Assembly: GCF_008932435.1 (NCBI RefSeq)
Contig: NZ_WBWE01000012.1
Coordinates: 116,873 to 180,872, forward strand
DNA from: Brucella pseudintermedia
GTDB lineage: Bacteria; Pseudomonadota; Alphaproteobacteria; Rhizobiales; Rhizobiaceae
Direction of reading: 5' to 3'
Length of the DNA: 64,000 nt
Below, piece after piece: positions 63,829-64,000 of the stretch. The notes under the pieces are model-generated. The model did not search any database and was not told the DNA's origin. It saw nothing but the letters and a program-made list of their open reading frames with translations. Every line of letters starts with the position of its first letter. Within the stretch, counting starts at the first letter, position 1. A program made the translations under genes and the position numbers.

Positions 63829-64000
63829 ATGCTGAAGAAACCCGCTCCGTCGCAGACAGCTCTCGAGATGGTAACGCTCGACAGTCTGGTTCCGAAGGAT
63901 CACCTGCTTCGCAAGATCGATGCTGTGATCGACTTCTCCTTCATCCACGACCGCGTTGCCGGACTTTACTGCGCCGACAACGGCCGCCCGGCGCTCGATC
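63829..64000 (+). mobile_element. IS1182-family transposase (5' part, cut by window edge)
   Basis: The 57 codons visible read MLKKPAPSQTALEMVTLD..., then LVPKDHLLRKIDAVIDFSF and GLYCADNGRPALD. This matches the N-terminus of IS1182/IS5-type transposases (DUF772 domain). Only the beginning is present, so integrity and the far end of the element are unknown. It lies 121 bp after the aminotransferase gene. Confidence 0.85.

Overview
The window is ordinary chromosome of an alphaproteobacterium of the Brucellaceae (Brucella/Ochrobactrum type). The evidence is: a complete acpXL-fabF2-fabF1-adh-lpxXL cluster for very-long-chain acylation of lipid A, an ExoR homologue, a fused SecDF, an NDUFA12-type complex I subunit, the F1-ATPase zeta-type inhibitor (DUF1476), cob genes of the rhizobial type, and ~103 bp palindromic intergenic repeats resembling the Bru-RS elements of Brucella. 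Coding density is high. There is no prophage, CRISPR array or large island; the only mobile element is the start of an IS1182-type transposase at the right edge. Genus and family are inferred from gene content, not from a database search.

Layout. 0-1 kb: purS (cut) and purC. 1.2-4.1 kb: DUF1476, an HpcH/HpaI aldolase, an alpha/beta hydrolase and a VOC dioxygenase-like protein with a Tat-like leader. 4.3-11.2 kb: one long leftward gene string, acpXL, fabF2XL, fabF1XL, adh2XL, lpxXL, rpe, purB. 11.5-17.3 kb: GH108 muramidase, aldose epimerase, KDG kinase, a phnM pair and a HAD phosphatase. 17.7-22.1 kb: dusA, retropepsin-like protease, DUF1289, cobS/cobT and an Lrp regulator. 22.3-28.3 kb: uracil-DNA glycosylase-like protein and nuclease, exoR, xthA, DUF533, erpA, dgt. 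28.5-42.7 kb: argS, a large SPOR protein, nagZ, scpAB, tatABC, serS, surE, pcm and an NlpD-like lipoprotein, all rightward. 42.7-47.8 kb: DUF815 ATPase, yajC-secDF and two complex I assembly-factor homologues. 47.8-49.6 kb: trmFO and a DUF1127/small-RNA locus. 49.9-56.8 kb: a DUF2157/GDYXXLXY membrane pair, tRNA-Leu(TAG), tig, gatB, GNAT, NDUFA12, DUF2155. 56.9-62.4 kb: aat, accC, accB, aroQ, a DsbA-like oxidoreductase and an M48 protease, leftward. 62.5-64 kb: aminotransferase and transposase.

Most interesting locus: 49285-49625, minus strand. A 48-residue DUF1127 gene is followed by four consecutive hairpins. Their stems differ completely in sequence yet each is perfectly self-complementary, and every loop shows the same ten bases (GGGAGGAGGA on the plus strand, UCCUCCUCCC in the RNA). 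The last hairpin runs into a T tract and doubles as a terminator. This matches the CcsR/'cuckoo' small RNAs described in Rhodobacter and related bacteria, which carry an anti-Shine-Dalgarno-like loop and are co-transcribed with a DUF1127 protein.

Other points: fabF2XL has lost the ketosynthase cysteine and looks like a chain-length-factor partner of fabF1XL. The fabZ-type dehydratase that sits between acpXL and fabF2XL in Rhizobium is missing. The NlpD-like protein has degenerate zinc ligands and sits in a surE-pcm-nlpD order. NDUFAF3- and NDUFAF6-type genes follow secDF.
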